Assembly (NCBI GenBank): GCA_021808525.1
Contig: JAKBBK010000007.1
Coordinates: 1-64,000, forward strand
Source: Pseudomonadota bacterium
GTDB taxonomy: Bacteria > Pseudomonadota > Gammaproteobacteria > Burkholderiales > Burkholderiaceae_C
Direction of reading: 5' to 3'
Length of the DNA stretch: 64,000 nucleotides
The notes under the pieces are model-generated. The model was not told where the DNA came from. It did not search any database and worked only from the letters and a program-made list of their open reading frames with translations. Below, piece by piece: positions 44,237 to 52,125 of the stretch (position 1 is its first letter; each line of letters begins with the position of its first letter). Both the position numbers and the translations under genes were made by a program.

Positions 44237-45958
44237 TCAGGCCTGCTCGAGCGCCTCCAGCACCATGCGCGCGCTGCTGCGCCCCTGCCAGGTGTTGGCC
44301 TCCAGGCGCCAGGCCACGCGGGAGCGCTCCGGCAGGAACTCGCTGCGATTCCACGCCACCAGCTCGCGCAGCGCGGAGCCTCGCTGCCCGACGGGGCGCA
44401 CGCGGGCGCGCAGATGACCGTTGCCGAACTGGCTTTGCTGCACCACCTCGATGTCGCTGGCGAACACGGGCGGCGCGAATCCCTGGCCCCAGACCTGCTC
44501 CTGCAGCAGCGAGGCCACCTCCACGTCGAACCATTCGGCCTCGAGCTCGCCGTCCACCTCCAGCTGGCGCGCGAGCAACTCGGGGGACAGCCATTGCGCG
44601 GCCACGGCCTCGAAGGCCGCGGCGAAGCGCTCGAAGCCGTCGGCCGCGATGCTGCACCCGGAAGCCGCGGCGTGCCCCCCGAAACGCAGCAGCAGGCCGG
44701 GCTCGCGCTTGGACATCAGGTCCAGGGCGTCGCGCAGGTGAAAACCCGGGATGGCGCGCCCCGAGCCGCGCAGCAGCCCGTCGCCTCCGGGGGCGAACAC
44801 GAAGGTGGGGCGATGATGGAGTTCCTTGAGCCTGCCGGCCACGATACCCACCACGCCCTCGTGCCATTCGGGGGAGTACAGGCAGATGCTGGCGCGGCGC
44901 CCGCCCTCCGGCGCGGCCTGCAGGGTCTGCAGCGCCTCCTGGGCCTGCTCGCGCATGCGTTGCTCGATGCCCCGGCGCTCGCGGTTGATGGCGTCCAGGC
45001 TGTGCGCCAGTTGCAGTGCCTGCTCGGGATCGTCGGTGCTCAGGCACTCGATGCCCACCGTCATGTCGGCCAGGCGCCCCGCCGCGTTGATGCGCGGGCC
45101 GAGCGCGAAGCCCAGGTCGAAGCAGGCCGCGCGCGCGGGCTCGCGCCCGGTGGCGGCGAACAGCGCGCGCAGCCCAGGCTGCAATCGCCCTTCGCGCATG
45201 CGCCGCAGCCCCTGGGCCACCAGCAGGCGGTTGTTGGCGTCCAGGCGCACCACGTCGGCCACGGTGCCCAGGGCCACCAGGTCCAGCAGGCTGTCCAGGC
45301 GGGGCTGGCTGGCCGCGTCGAAGGCGCCACGGCCGCGCAACTCGGCCCGCAGGGCCAGCAGCACGTAGAACATCACCCCCACGCCGGCCAGGTTCTTGCT
45401 CGGGAAAGGGCAGCCGGGCTGGTTGGGGTTGACGATCACGTCCGCTTGCGGAAGCTGCGCCGCCGGCAGGTGGTGGTCGGTGATCAGCACGCGCATGCCC
45501 AGCTCGTGGGCGCGACGCACGCCGTCGATGCTGGCGATGCCGTTGTCGACGGTGATGATCCAGTGCGGACGCCCCTGCGGGCGCTGCGCGACCAGGTCCA
45601 CCACGGCGGGCGAAAGGCCGTAGCCGGTGGTGAAACGGTTGGGCACCACGTAATCCACCCGCGCGCCCAGCATGCGCAGCCCGCGCAAGGCGACCGCGCA
45701 GGCGGTGGCGCCGTCGCAGTCGTAGTCGGCCACCACGCACAGGCTCTCGCCCCCCGCGATGGCGTCGGCCAGCGCGCGCGCCGCGGCGTCGGCATGCAGC
45801 AGCAAGGCCGGCGACAGCAGCGAATTCATCTGAGGCTGCGCCTGCTCGGGCTCGCTCACGCCGCGCCCGGCCAGCAGCCGGGCCAGCAGCGGATGCAGGC
45901 CGGCGCTTTGCAGGCGGTGGACGTTGCGGGGAGAGGGGTCGCGAAGGATGAAGCGCAT
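44237..45958 (-). CDS. recJ: single-stranded-DNA exonuclease RecJ
   Basis: The 573-residue DHH-family exonuclease has the motifs VVADYDCDGATACAV, ITVDNGIASIDG, ITDHHLPAAQLPQADVIVNPNQPGCPFP, GVGVMFYVL and GPRINAAGR. It ends with the DHHA1 domain (RFGGHAAASGCSI) and an OB-like tail. It digests 5' ends of ssDNA in recombination and mismatch repair. The start at 45958 (MRFILRDPSPRN) fits the family; an ORF extension into the next gene is rejected. Confidence 0.97.
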   Translation of the reverse strand: MRFILRDPSPRNVHRLQSAGLHPLLARLLAGRGVSEPEQAQPQMNSLLSPALLLHADAAARALADAIAGGESLCVVADYDCDGATACAVALRGLRMLGARVDYVVPNRFTTGYGLSPAVVDLVAQRPQGRPHWIITVDNGIASIDGVRRAHELGMRVLITDHHLPAAQLPQADVIVNPNQPGCPFPSKNLAGVGVMFYVLLALRAELRGRGAFDAASQPRLDSLLDLVALGTVADVVRLDANNRLLVAQGLRRMREGRLQPGLRALFAATGREPARAACFDLGFALGPRINAAGRLADMTVGIECLSTDDPEQALQLAHSLDAINRERRGIEQRMREQAQEALQTLQAAPEGGRRASICLYSPEWHEGVVGIVAGRLKELHHRPTFVFAPGGDGLLRGSGRAIPGFHLRDALDLMSKREPGLLLRFGGHAAASGCSIAADGFERFAAAFEAVAAQWLSPELLARQLEVDGELEAEWFDVEVASLLQEQVWGQGFAPPVFASDIEVVQQSQFGNGHLRARVRPVGQRGSALRELVAWNRSEFLPERSRVAWRLEANTWQGRSSARMVLEALEQA

Positions 45959-46013
45959 GCCGGGTCGGGAAGGAAGCGTCGGGTTGGGGACCTCGGGTTT
46001 CGGGGCCCCGCCC

Positions 46014-47135
46014 TCACAGGGGGTCCAGCCAGCCGCGCGCCGCGGCGTCGCGCCAGAAATGCCAGGAGCGCGAGGCGCGCAGTTCCAGGTCCACCCAGGA
46101 GCGGGAACCGGCCAGGACCAGGCGCACCGCCGCATGTTCGCGCAGCGCGGCGCTCAGGCGCCCGGCCGCCTGTTCATCGAGTTCCGCGCAGGCCTGCGGC
46201 GCTCGCAGCGCATCGTGGCTGCGCAATTGCAGCACGTGCAGGGAATGCGGATGGCGCGACGCGCTCAAGGCGGGAAGCCCGTCGGCCAATGCGCCCAGCC
46301 ATGCGCAGCCGGCTTCGCGCCAGGCCGCGCGCTCGGACTCGTCCAGCAGGAAGGGATTGCTGGGCGCCGTGGGCAGCACCCCGCAGCCGTGCAGCCACAG
46401 GGTGTTCACCTCCGGCAGCCCGGCGGCGCGCCGGGCCTCGTTCACCGGATGGGAGGCCCACACCATCTGGATTTCGGTGAGCAGGCGGCGCCAGGGTGCG
46501 GCGGCCGGGCCGCCCGGCATCCAGCTGGCCGCATTGCGGCCGACCGCGCGCAGCGGGTCCGCCGTGAGCACCTGTTCCAGCGAAGGGTGGGACACAAGCC
46601 AGCAACCCGGGTGCGACGCGTGCATGTCCCAGGACGCCTCCTGGAGCAGGGGCAGCACGGCCTGCAGCAGGGCCTGCGCGTGTTGGGCGTCGAGCGCGAG
46701 TTGCGCCGGATCGGCCAGTTGCAGGCTGTCGCGCCCGAGCACGAGATGCGCGGGCAAGGCCAGCGCCCAGGCCCGCGCGCCCGGCTGCAGGCCCGCTCCG
46801 GCCGCGGCCAGCGCCCCCCAGGGGGCCTGTTGCTCGTGAGAACCCCCAGGGCCGGGCTGCTCCGAGCTCGCCCCCCGTGGGGGTCGAGAAAACTCGGGGC
46901 GGCCCTGCGTTTTCTCGTGAGCTTGCACTTCCGGCTCGTCCAGCCCGAGCGCTCGGCGCATCCAGCGCTCGGCGGGGCTCAGCCACGCGGCCTGCGCGTC
47001 TTCGCGCAGGGGCTCGCGGGTCGCGACATGGGCCATGCGCAAGGCGCGCAGCAGTCGTGGAAGGGCGCCGCCCTGCACGGCCTGGCCCCAGGCCTCGGCG
47101 TCCAGCGCGGCGGTGTCGATCAACAGGGTGTGCAT
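46014..47135 (-). CDS. COG4255-type conserved protein, recJ neighbour
   Basis: The 373-residue protein has unknown function. In Burkholderiales a protein of this type, often annotated as phosphoglycerate-mutase-like, lies beside recJ. Visible regions are VLGRDSLQLADPAQL, EIQMVWASHPVNEARRAAGLPEVNTLWLHGCG and SWVDLELRASRSWHFWRD. Residues about 74-110 form a Gly/Pro/Ser-rich insertion rich in repeats at the DNA level. Start ATG 47135. Its stop is 55 nt upstream of recJ on the same strand. Confidence 0.75.
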   Translation of the reverse strand: MHTLLIDTAALDAEAWGQAVQGGALPRLLRALRMAHVATREPLREDAQAAWLSPAERWMRRALGLDEPEVQAHEKTQGRPEFSRPPRGASSEQPGPGGSHEQQAPWGALAAAGAGLQPGARAWALALPAHLVLGRDSLQLADPAQLALDAQHAQALLQAVLPLLQEASWDMHASHPGCWLVSHPSLEQVLTADPLRAVGRNAASWMPGGPAAAPWRRLLTEIQMVWASHPVNEARRAAGLPEVNTLWLHGCGVLPTAPSNPFLLDESERAAWREAGCAWLGALADGLPALSASRHPHSLHVLQLRSHDALRAPQACAELDEQAAGRLSAALREHAAVRLVLAGSRSWVDLELRASRSWHFWRDAAARGWLDPL

Positions 47136-47193
47136 GCCTGCATTATCGGCTGCAGGCCGCATGGGACCGGCGCCCGCCGGTCCGAGGCCGGGC

Positions 47194-47433
47194 CTACAGG
47201 GTGCGGGAGTTCAGCGCACGTGCGCGCTGCAGCATCGCCAGCAGCGCGCGCAGGGCCTCGCGCACCGGCTGGCCGGTGACGCTGGCCGGGCGCAGCGCCT
47301 GCCCGGCGTTGCCGCGCGGGGCATCCGGCAGCCACACGCCGCGGCGCAGGGGAATCGATGCCGCGGGCGCGCAGGCCTGGGCGGGACGGGGAAACAGGGG
47401 GCTTGCGGAACGGGTTTGCATGATGTGCCTCAT
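47194..47433 (-). CDS. small hypothetical protein
   Basis: A 79-residue ORF with basic, Ala/Arg-rich composition and a short helical region (VREALRALLAMLQRARAL). No family is recognised. In its favour is a palindrome with a TATGAT -10-like element just upstream. Against it: no good ribosome-binding site. Real gene status uncertain. Confidence 0.4.
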   Translation of the reverse strand: MRHIMQTRSASPLFPRPAQACAPAASIPLRRGVWLPDAPRGNAGQALRPASVTGQPVREALRALLAMLQRARALNSRTL

Positions 47434-47436
47434 GGT

Positions 47437-47462
47437 TTACCCGAATCATAGGGTAATCCCTA
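47437..47462. promoter_or_regulatory. nested palindromes around TAGGG/CCCTA
   Basis: TTACCC-N8-GGGTAA (47437-47456) overlaps TAGGG-TAAT-CCCTA (47449-47462). On the minus strand TATGAT (47450-47445) could be a -10 for the small gene. The sequence CATAGGGTA also occurs in the palindrome at 17851-17877. Confidence 0.45.
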
Positions 47463-47537
47463 GACGCCAGGGTCCCGAAAAATGCCGCAACGCAGCAATC
47501 CCCTGTCGAAAGTCGTCTCATCCGTCCCGAAAACCCT

Positions 47538-48344
47538 TCAAAGCAACTCGGTCATGCGCGCGGCGGCTTCCTGCAGCGCGGGCAGATGCTCCAGCATCTG
47601 CGCCAGGGACATGCGGGCCACCGGCGCGTGCACGGCCATGGCCGCGCGGGTCTCGCCGGAGCGGTCGCGCACCGGCACGGCCACGGCGACGAGGCCGGGA
47701 ATGAACTCCTCGTTGTCCACCGAGTAGCCCCGCTCGGCGATGCGTTCGCAGTCCCCGCGCAAGGCCGCGGCATCGGTCAGGGTGTTGGGAGTGAGGGAAC
47801 GCAGGGTGAGCTGGCCCAGCACCCGCGCACGACGCTCGCGGCTCATGGAGGCCAGGAACAACTTGCCGCTGGCGGTGCAATGCAAGGGGACGTGCACGCC
47901 CACGTCGAGGGTCAGGCGCCAGGGCCACGGCGCCTCCACGCGGTCGAGGTACATCACCTCCACGCCGTCCAGGGTGGTGAAGTTGCAGGTCTCGCCCACG
48001 CGCTCGACCAGGTCCGTGAGCACGGCGTGGCGCAGTCCGCGCACCGTCGAGTGCGACAGGGAGTCGAAGGCCAGCTTGCGCAGCGCCGGGCCCACGGCGA
48101 AGTGGCGCTCGTCGATGTCCCGCACGATGTAGCCCAGTTCCAGCAACTGGTTGCACAGGCGATGGGCCGTGGCCTTGGGCAGGCCCAGCGCCTGCGCCAG
48201 CTCGGCCAGGCTGAGGGCACGCCCCGCATCCGCGATGAAGGACAGCAGGCGCAGGCTGCGCTCGGCCGACGAACTCGTGGAGCCGCTGTCGGAGCCTTCC
48301 TGGGCCTGGGCGGAGCGTGCGGAAATGACAGTTGTCTCGGACAT
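47538..48344 (-). CDS. IclR-family transcription regulator
   Basis: The 268-residue IclR regulator has an N-terminal winged helix (SLAELAQALGLPKATAHRLCNQLLELGYI). The C-terminal effector domain has ETCNFTTLDGVEVMYLDRVE, VHVPLHCTASGKLFLAS and RGYSVDNEEFIPGLVAVAVPV. The start at 48344. It is divergent from a GMC oxidoreductase gene, its likely target, with a palindromic operator in between. Confidence 0.92.
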   Translation of the reverse strand: MSETTVISARSAQAQEGSDSGSTSSSAERSLRLLSFIADAGRALSLAELAQALGLPKATAHRLCNQLLELGYIVRDIDERHFAVGPALRKLAFDSLSHSTVRGLRHAVLTDLVERVGETCNFTTLDGVEVMYLDRVEAPWPWRLTLDVGVHVPLHCTASGKLFLASMSRERRARVLGQLTLRSLTPNTLTDAAALRGDCERIAERGYSVDNEEFIPGLVAVAVPVRDRSGETRAAMAVHAPVARMSLAQMLEHLPALQEAAARMTELL

Positions 48345-48360
48345 GTCGAAAAAGTGTTTT

Positions 48361-48377
48361 TGAAACGTTGCGTTCCA
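48361..48377. promoter_or_regulatory. IclR-type operator TGAAACG-TTG-CGTTCCA
   Basis: A 17-bp palindrome with one mismatch between arms lies 17 nt upstream of the IclR start codon and about 98 nt upstream of the GMC gene. It resembles known IclR-family operators (for example KdgR's TGAAAC..GTTTCA). Outer AAAAGTG/CACTTTT arms extend the dyad. Binding by the adjacent regulator is inferred. Confidence 0.7.
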
Positions 48378-48474
48378 CTTTTAACCAAACTACCATGCCA
48401 ACCAGAGGGTCTGGCGAGATCCGGCGTGCTCCCTTCGCGGGCGGGCCCACAACAAGGCATCGAGGAGCGGGTGG

Positions 48475-50082
48475 ATGGCTGAGCAGTTCGACTACATCGT
48501 AGTAGGCGCGGGTTCCGCGGGCTCGACGCTGGCGGGCAGGCTGAGCGAGGATCCCCACACGCGGGTGCTGTTGCTCGAGGCCGGACCGGCCGACCGCTCC
48601 TTCTGGATCCACCTGCCCATCGGCTACGGCAAGACCATGTGGAGCAAGCGCTACAACTGGTGCTTCCACACCGACCCCGACCCGAACATGAACGGGCGGC
48701 GCATCTACTGGCCGCGGGGCAAGACCCTGGGGGGATCGAGTTCGATCAACGGCCTGATCTACATCCGTGGCCAGCGGGAAGACTACGAGCATTGGGCGAA
48801 ACTGGGCAACGAAGGTTGGGGCTACGACCAGGTGTTGCCGTACTTCATCCGGAGCGAGCACAACCAGCGCGGAGCCAGCACCTATCACGGCGGCAGCGGC
48901 CCGCTCAAGGTCTCCGACGTCGGTGCGCGCCACGAACTGATCGAGGCCTTCATCGAGGGCGCGGCGCAACAGGGCGTGCCGCGTACGGAGGACTTCAACG
49001 GCGCGCGCCAGGAAGGGGCCGGCTACTACCAGCTCACCACCTGGCGCGGCTGGCGTTGCAGCGCCGCCAAGGCCTACCTCGCGCCGGCACGCTCGCGCCC
49101 CAACCTGCGCGTGCTCACCCAGGCGCAGGCCACCTCGCTGATCCTGGAGCGAGATCGTGCGGTGGGGGTGCGCTACATGCGTCACGGGCGCATGTGCGAG
49201 GCGCGCTGCGAGGGCGAGGTGCTGCTCAGCGCGGGCGCGCTGCTGTCGCCGCAGTTGCTGCAGTTGTCGGGCATCGGGCCCGCGGAGCATTTGCGCAGCC
49301 TGGGCATCCCGGTGGCGGTGGACCTGCCGGGGGTCGGCGAGAACCTGCAGGATCATCTGCAGATGCGACTGATCTTCGAGTGCACCCGCCCCATCACCAC
49401 CAACGATCAGTTGCGCAGCCTGTACGGGCGCACCCGCCTGGGCCTGCAGTGGCTGTTCGCGCGCAGCGGTCCCCTGGCCGTGGGCATCAACCAGGGGGGC
49501 TGTTTCATGCGCGCGCTGCCGGAGGAGTCGGCCACGCCGGACATCCAGTTCCACGTGGCCACGCTGTCGGCCGACATGGCGGGCGGCGCGGTCCACCCCT
49601 TCTCGGGTTTCACGCTGTCGGTGTGTCAGCTGCGCCCCGAGTCGCGAGGCCGGGTGCGCATCCGCAGCACCGACCCCTTCGAGCCTCCGTCGATGCAGCC
49701 CAACTACCTGGCCACCGACCTGGACCGCCGCACCGCCGTGGCCGCGCTGCGCGCGGCGCGTTCCATCGCCAGCGCGCCGGCCATGCGCCCCTACGTCAAG
49801 CGCGAGGTCAAGCCGGGGCCGCAGGTGGAGGACGACGCCTCGCTGCTCGAGTTCTGCCGCGACAACGGCGCCACCATCTTCCACCCCAGCGGCACCTGCC
49901 GCATGGGCGCGGACCGGCTGGCCGTGGTCGACGCACGCCTGCGCGTGCACGGCCTGCGCGGCCTGCGGGTGGTCGATTGCTCGGCCATGCCCACGCTGGT
50001 GTCGGGCAACACCAATGCCCCGGCGATCATGATGGCCGAGAAGGCCGTGGACATGATCCGCGCGGACGCGGCACGCGGCTGA
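48475..50082 (+). CDS. GMC-family FAD oxidoreductase (choline-dehydrogenase-like)
   Basis: The 535-residue flavoenzyme has the FAD motif DYIVVGAGSAGSTLAGRLSE near the N-terminus. The GMC signatures PRGKTLGGSSSINGLIYIRG and GALLSPQLLQLSGIGPAE are present. The C-terminal catalytic region reads TIFHPSGTCRMG, with a His-Pro. The likely reaction is oxidation of a primary or secondary alcohol. The substrate is unknown; BetA-type choline oxidation is not implied since no betB is present. Ribosome-binding site GAGGAG. It is controlled by the divergent IclR gene (inference). Confidence 0.9.
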   Translation: MAEQFDYIVVGAGSAGSTLAGRLSEDPHTRVLLLEAGPADRSFWIHLPIGYGKTMWSKRYNWCFHTDPDPNMNGRRIYWPRGKTLGGSSSINGLIYIRGQREDYEHWAKLGNEGWGYDQVLPYFIRSEHNQRGASTYHGGSGPLKVSDVGARHELIEAFIEGAAQQGVPRTEDFNGARQEGAGYYQLTTWRGWRCSAAKAYLAPARSRPNLRVLTQAQATSLILERDRAVGVRYMRHGRMCEARCEGEVLLSAGALLSPQLLQLSGIGPAEHLRSLGIPVAVDLPGVGENLQDHLQMRLIFECTRPITTNDQLRSLYGRTRLGLQWLFARSGPLAVGINQGGCFMRALPEESATPDIQFHVATLSADMAGGAVHPFSGFTLSVCQLRPESRGRVRIRSTDPFEPPSMQPNYLATDLDRRTAVAALRAARSIASAPAMRPYVKREVKPGPQVEDDASLLEFCRDNGATIFHPSGTCRMGADRLAVVDARLRVHGLRGLRVVDCSAMPTLVSGNTNAPAIMMAEKAVDMIRADAARG

Positions 50083-50229
50083 GCCGGCGAGCCGGCGCAA
50101 GACCGGCTCGACTCCGTAACATTCTCTTGCAATTCGGCGGCGGCGCCTGTCGCGGATGCGCACATGCATCCCGTTATCGCTCCCAATGCATGCAGATTGT
50201 TCCGATTGCACACCTTGCGGAGTCCCTTC

Positions 50230-50565
50230 ATGAACCGACGCATCCTTCCCACCCCGGCCCTGCTGTGCGCACTCGCGCTGGGCGCGCTCGCCCCCGCTGC
50301 CCATGCAGCCGGCTCCTGGGAGCGCGCGCATCCGCGCCGCGACCAGGTGATCGACCGCACCCAGCATCTGAATGCACGCATTCGCCACGAACGCCACGAA
50401 GGCGAGCTCACGGCGGCGCAGGCGCGCAACCTGCACGCCCAGGTACGCAACACGCGCCTGGAACAACGTTCCATGGCCCGCAGCAACGGCGGCTACCTCA
50501 CCAAGGCGCAACAGGCGGGCCTGAACCAGCAGGAGAGCGCCATCAGCCGTCAGGTGGGGCGATGA
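50230..50565 (+). CDS. small exported helical protein
   Basis: The 111-residue protein has a signal peptide (cleavage near AHA-AGSW) and a charged helical body (QVIDRTQHLNARIRHERHEGEL, AARN, KAQQAGLNQQE). The family is not recognised by name; similar small periplasmic proteins are frequent in Burkholderiales. The stop overlaps the next lipoprotein's ATG (ATGA). Confidence 0.7.
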   Translation: MNRRILPTPALLCALALGALAPAAHAAGSWERAHPRRDQVIDRTQHLNARIRHERHEGELTAAQARNLHAQVRNTRLEQRSMARSNGGYLTKAQQAGLNQQESAISRQVGR

Positions 50566-50714
50566 ACCCGCGCCGCGGACTCCGACGCCTGCTCGGCGCG
50601 GTGCTGGCCGCCGCGCTGCTGCTCAGCCTCGGCGGCTGCTACGTGCTCGTGCCCGGCCCCGGCTACTACGGCTATCGCCCCGGGCCCTGGCACCGGGGTG
50701 ACGACGACCGCTGA
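50562..50714 (+). CDS. tiny lipoprotein
   Basis: A 50-residue product with a signal peptide and lipobox (LLSLGGCYVLV). It has a mature tail of about 24 residues rich in Gly, Pro, Tyr and Asp/Arg. It is coupled by a 4-nt overlap to the preceding gene. Function unknown. Confidence 0.6.
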   Translation: MNPRRGLRRLLGAVLAAALLLSLGGCYVLVPGPGYYGYRPGPWHRGDDDR

Positions 50715-50739
50715 GCCCCGAGCCTGCGCGCCTTGAGCC

Positions 50740-50771
50740 CCCGAACGCCCGAACGCCCGAACGCCCGAACG
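50740..50771 (+). repeat. four tandem copies of CCCGAACG
   Basis: A perfect 8-bp tandem repeat (4 x CCCGAACG) lies in the spacer 40 nt upstream of the next start codon. Tandem octamers can change copy number by slippage. Since 8 is not a multiple of 3 and the repeat is outside coding sequence, any effect would be on promoter or leader spacing. Confidence 0.75.
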
Positions 50772-50810
50772 CGCCTCCGATTCCCCGATTCCCAACAACA
50801 CGGTCCCACG

Positions 50811-51098
50811 ATGAGCAAGCTCCCGAATTTCTCCTCGCGCGCCCTGCGCCGCGCCGTCGCCGCCGCCACCCTGCTGGGCCTGGGCCTGGCCGCGGGTGTC
50901 GCCTACGCCGATCTGGATGATCATCCGCACCTGGTCGCGGCCGACCGCGCGGCCTACCAGGCCATGATGCAACTGCGCGTGGCCAACAACGGCCCGGCGG
51001 CCTTCGGCGGCCATCGAGACCGCGCGATGCGCCTGCTGGCCCAGGCGCGCCGGGAAATCCACGAATCCGCGCGTTTCGCGGATCACCATCGTGATTGA
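50811..51098 (+). CDS. periplasmic HPHL-motif protein A
   Basis: A 95-residue protein with a signal peptide ending at AYADL. The mature part has DDHPHLVAADRAAYQAMMQLRVANNGPAAFGGHRDRAMRLLAQ, helical and with conserved His/Arg. It is paralogous to the next gene's product, which has the same order of HPHL, LR-A-NG, FGGHR, RA and QAR blocks. Name of family not known. The genes overlap by 8 nt. Confidence 0.65.
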   Translation: MSKLPNFSSRALRRAVAAATLLGLGLAAGVAYADLDDHPHLVAADRAAYQAMMQLRVANNGPAAFGGHRDRAMRLLAQARREIHESARFADHHRD

Positions 51099-51411
51099 GC
51101 GCGCCCGCGCCTGCAGGCGCCTGGCCGCGCCCTGGCTGCTGCTTGCGGCGGGCGCCGGCCTGGGCGGCTGCGTGCAGGCTCCGCCCGTGCAGCGCCCGCC
51201 GGTGGTGGTCGAGCGCCCGCGCTCGCCGCTGGACGGGCACCCCCATCTGATCGCGGCGATGCAGGCCATCGATGCGCAGATCGCCCAGCTGCGCGCCGCG
51301 CGCAATGGCGACGACGGCTTCGGCGGGCACCGCGGCCGCGCGATCCAGCTGGCGCTGCAGGCGCGCGCGGAGGTGTACCGCGCGGCCGTGTTCGCCGACC
51401 GCCACCGCTAA
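51091..51411 (+). CDS. lipoprotein HPHL-motif protein B
   Basis: A 106-residue lipoprotein (lipobox AGLGGCVQA). The start is a GTG at 51091, overlapping gene A's stop by 8 nt. The mature domain (DGHPHLIAAMQAIDAQIAQLRAARNGDDGFGGHRGRAIQLALQARAEV) parallels protein A. The two could be a periplasmic/membrane-anchored pair made by duplication. Function unknown. Confidence 0.65.
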   Translation: MIERARACRRLAAPWLLLAAGAGLGGCVQAPPVQRPPVVVERPRSPLDGHPHLIAAMQAIDAQIAQLRAARNGDDGFGGHRGRAIQLALQARAEVYRAAVFADRHR

Positions 51412-51431
51412 CAGGCTGTTAAGCGCCGGCC

Positions 51432-51461
51432 GAAAAAAAGCCTCGCATCGCTGCGAGGCTT
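51432..51461 (-). terminator. rho-independent terminator of cspA
   Basis: On the minus strand the stem CCTCGCA / TGCGAGG with loop GCGA is followed by CTTTTTTT. It lies about 45 nt after the cspA stop and converges with the HPHL genes. Confidence 0.92.
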
Positions 51462-51504
51462 GCTTGCGCGGGTCGGGCCGGGCCCGACCCTGGGGTTGCG
51501 CCCC

Positions 51505-51717
51505 TCAGACGGCGCGGATGTTCGTGGCCTGCGGGCCCTTGGGGCCGCTCTTGACCTCGAACTGCACGTTGGCGCCTTCGGCCAGGGTGCGGAAGCCGCC
51601 GTCGTTGCGGATTTCGCTGTGGTGCGCGAACAGGTCCTTGCCACCATCGCTGGGAGCGATGAAGCCGAAGCCCTTGCCGTCGTTGAACCACTTCACGATG
51701 CCGGTCTGGATAGTCAT
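51505..51717 (-). CDS. cspA: cold-shock protein CspA family
   Basis: A 70-residue RNA chaperone. It is the full-length cold-shock domain with RNP1 KGFGFIAP and RNP2-like LFAHHSEI. The start at 51717 has an AAGGAAA site. An ORF extension upstream is leader sequence. Confidence 0.97.
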   Translation of the reverse strand: MTIQTGIVKWFNDGKGFGFIAPSDGGKDLFAHHSEIRNDGGFRTLAEGANVQFEVKSGPKGPQATNIRAV

Positions 51718-52125
51718 GGTGTTTCCTTGGAAATGAAAGATGGACAAACGCACTCCGGACGCGACAACCGCGTACGGAGACAGAAACACTCAAGAACTAT
51801 CAGCGGGGGGTGGGGCTGAAGCGAGCCGCTCGCGAAACTGGGCCCTGGGAAGGCCGGCGGGGCTGCAGACGAGACCTTGGAAGAACGGCCTTGTGCGAAT
51901 CTATCCGGCGGATTGTAGCAGGTTCGCGGCCGACGTGCGCATTCGCTCCGCGGGTGGCGGGCCGATGTTGCGCCGCGACCGCCGTGGATGCCCGCATTTC
52001 TCTCGAATGGGCATGGACGCGCGATTTTTTTTCGCATTCCGCTCCGCGCAACCACCAATCCGACAAAAAACTCCGGGCCGGGCCAAGCAGAATTTCTGCA
52101 CGAACAGACCTCTGCGAACCCTGTC
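51718..52125. other. intergenic region between cspA and metC-like gene
   Basis: A 408-nt divergent gap. The cspA leader lies on its left side. I see no RNA family and no clear promoter for the metC-like gene, though AT-rich patches (GATTTTTTTTCGC near 52022; GACAAAAAACTCC near 52061) could hold one. No gene is supported. Confidence 0.4.

Noticed and set aside
47518..50511. A 997-codon open frame on the minus strand opposite the GMC oxidoreductase
   Set aside because: Shadow of the GMC gene and of the IclR gene in another frame; no recognisable motif.
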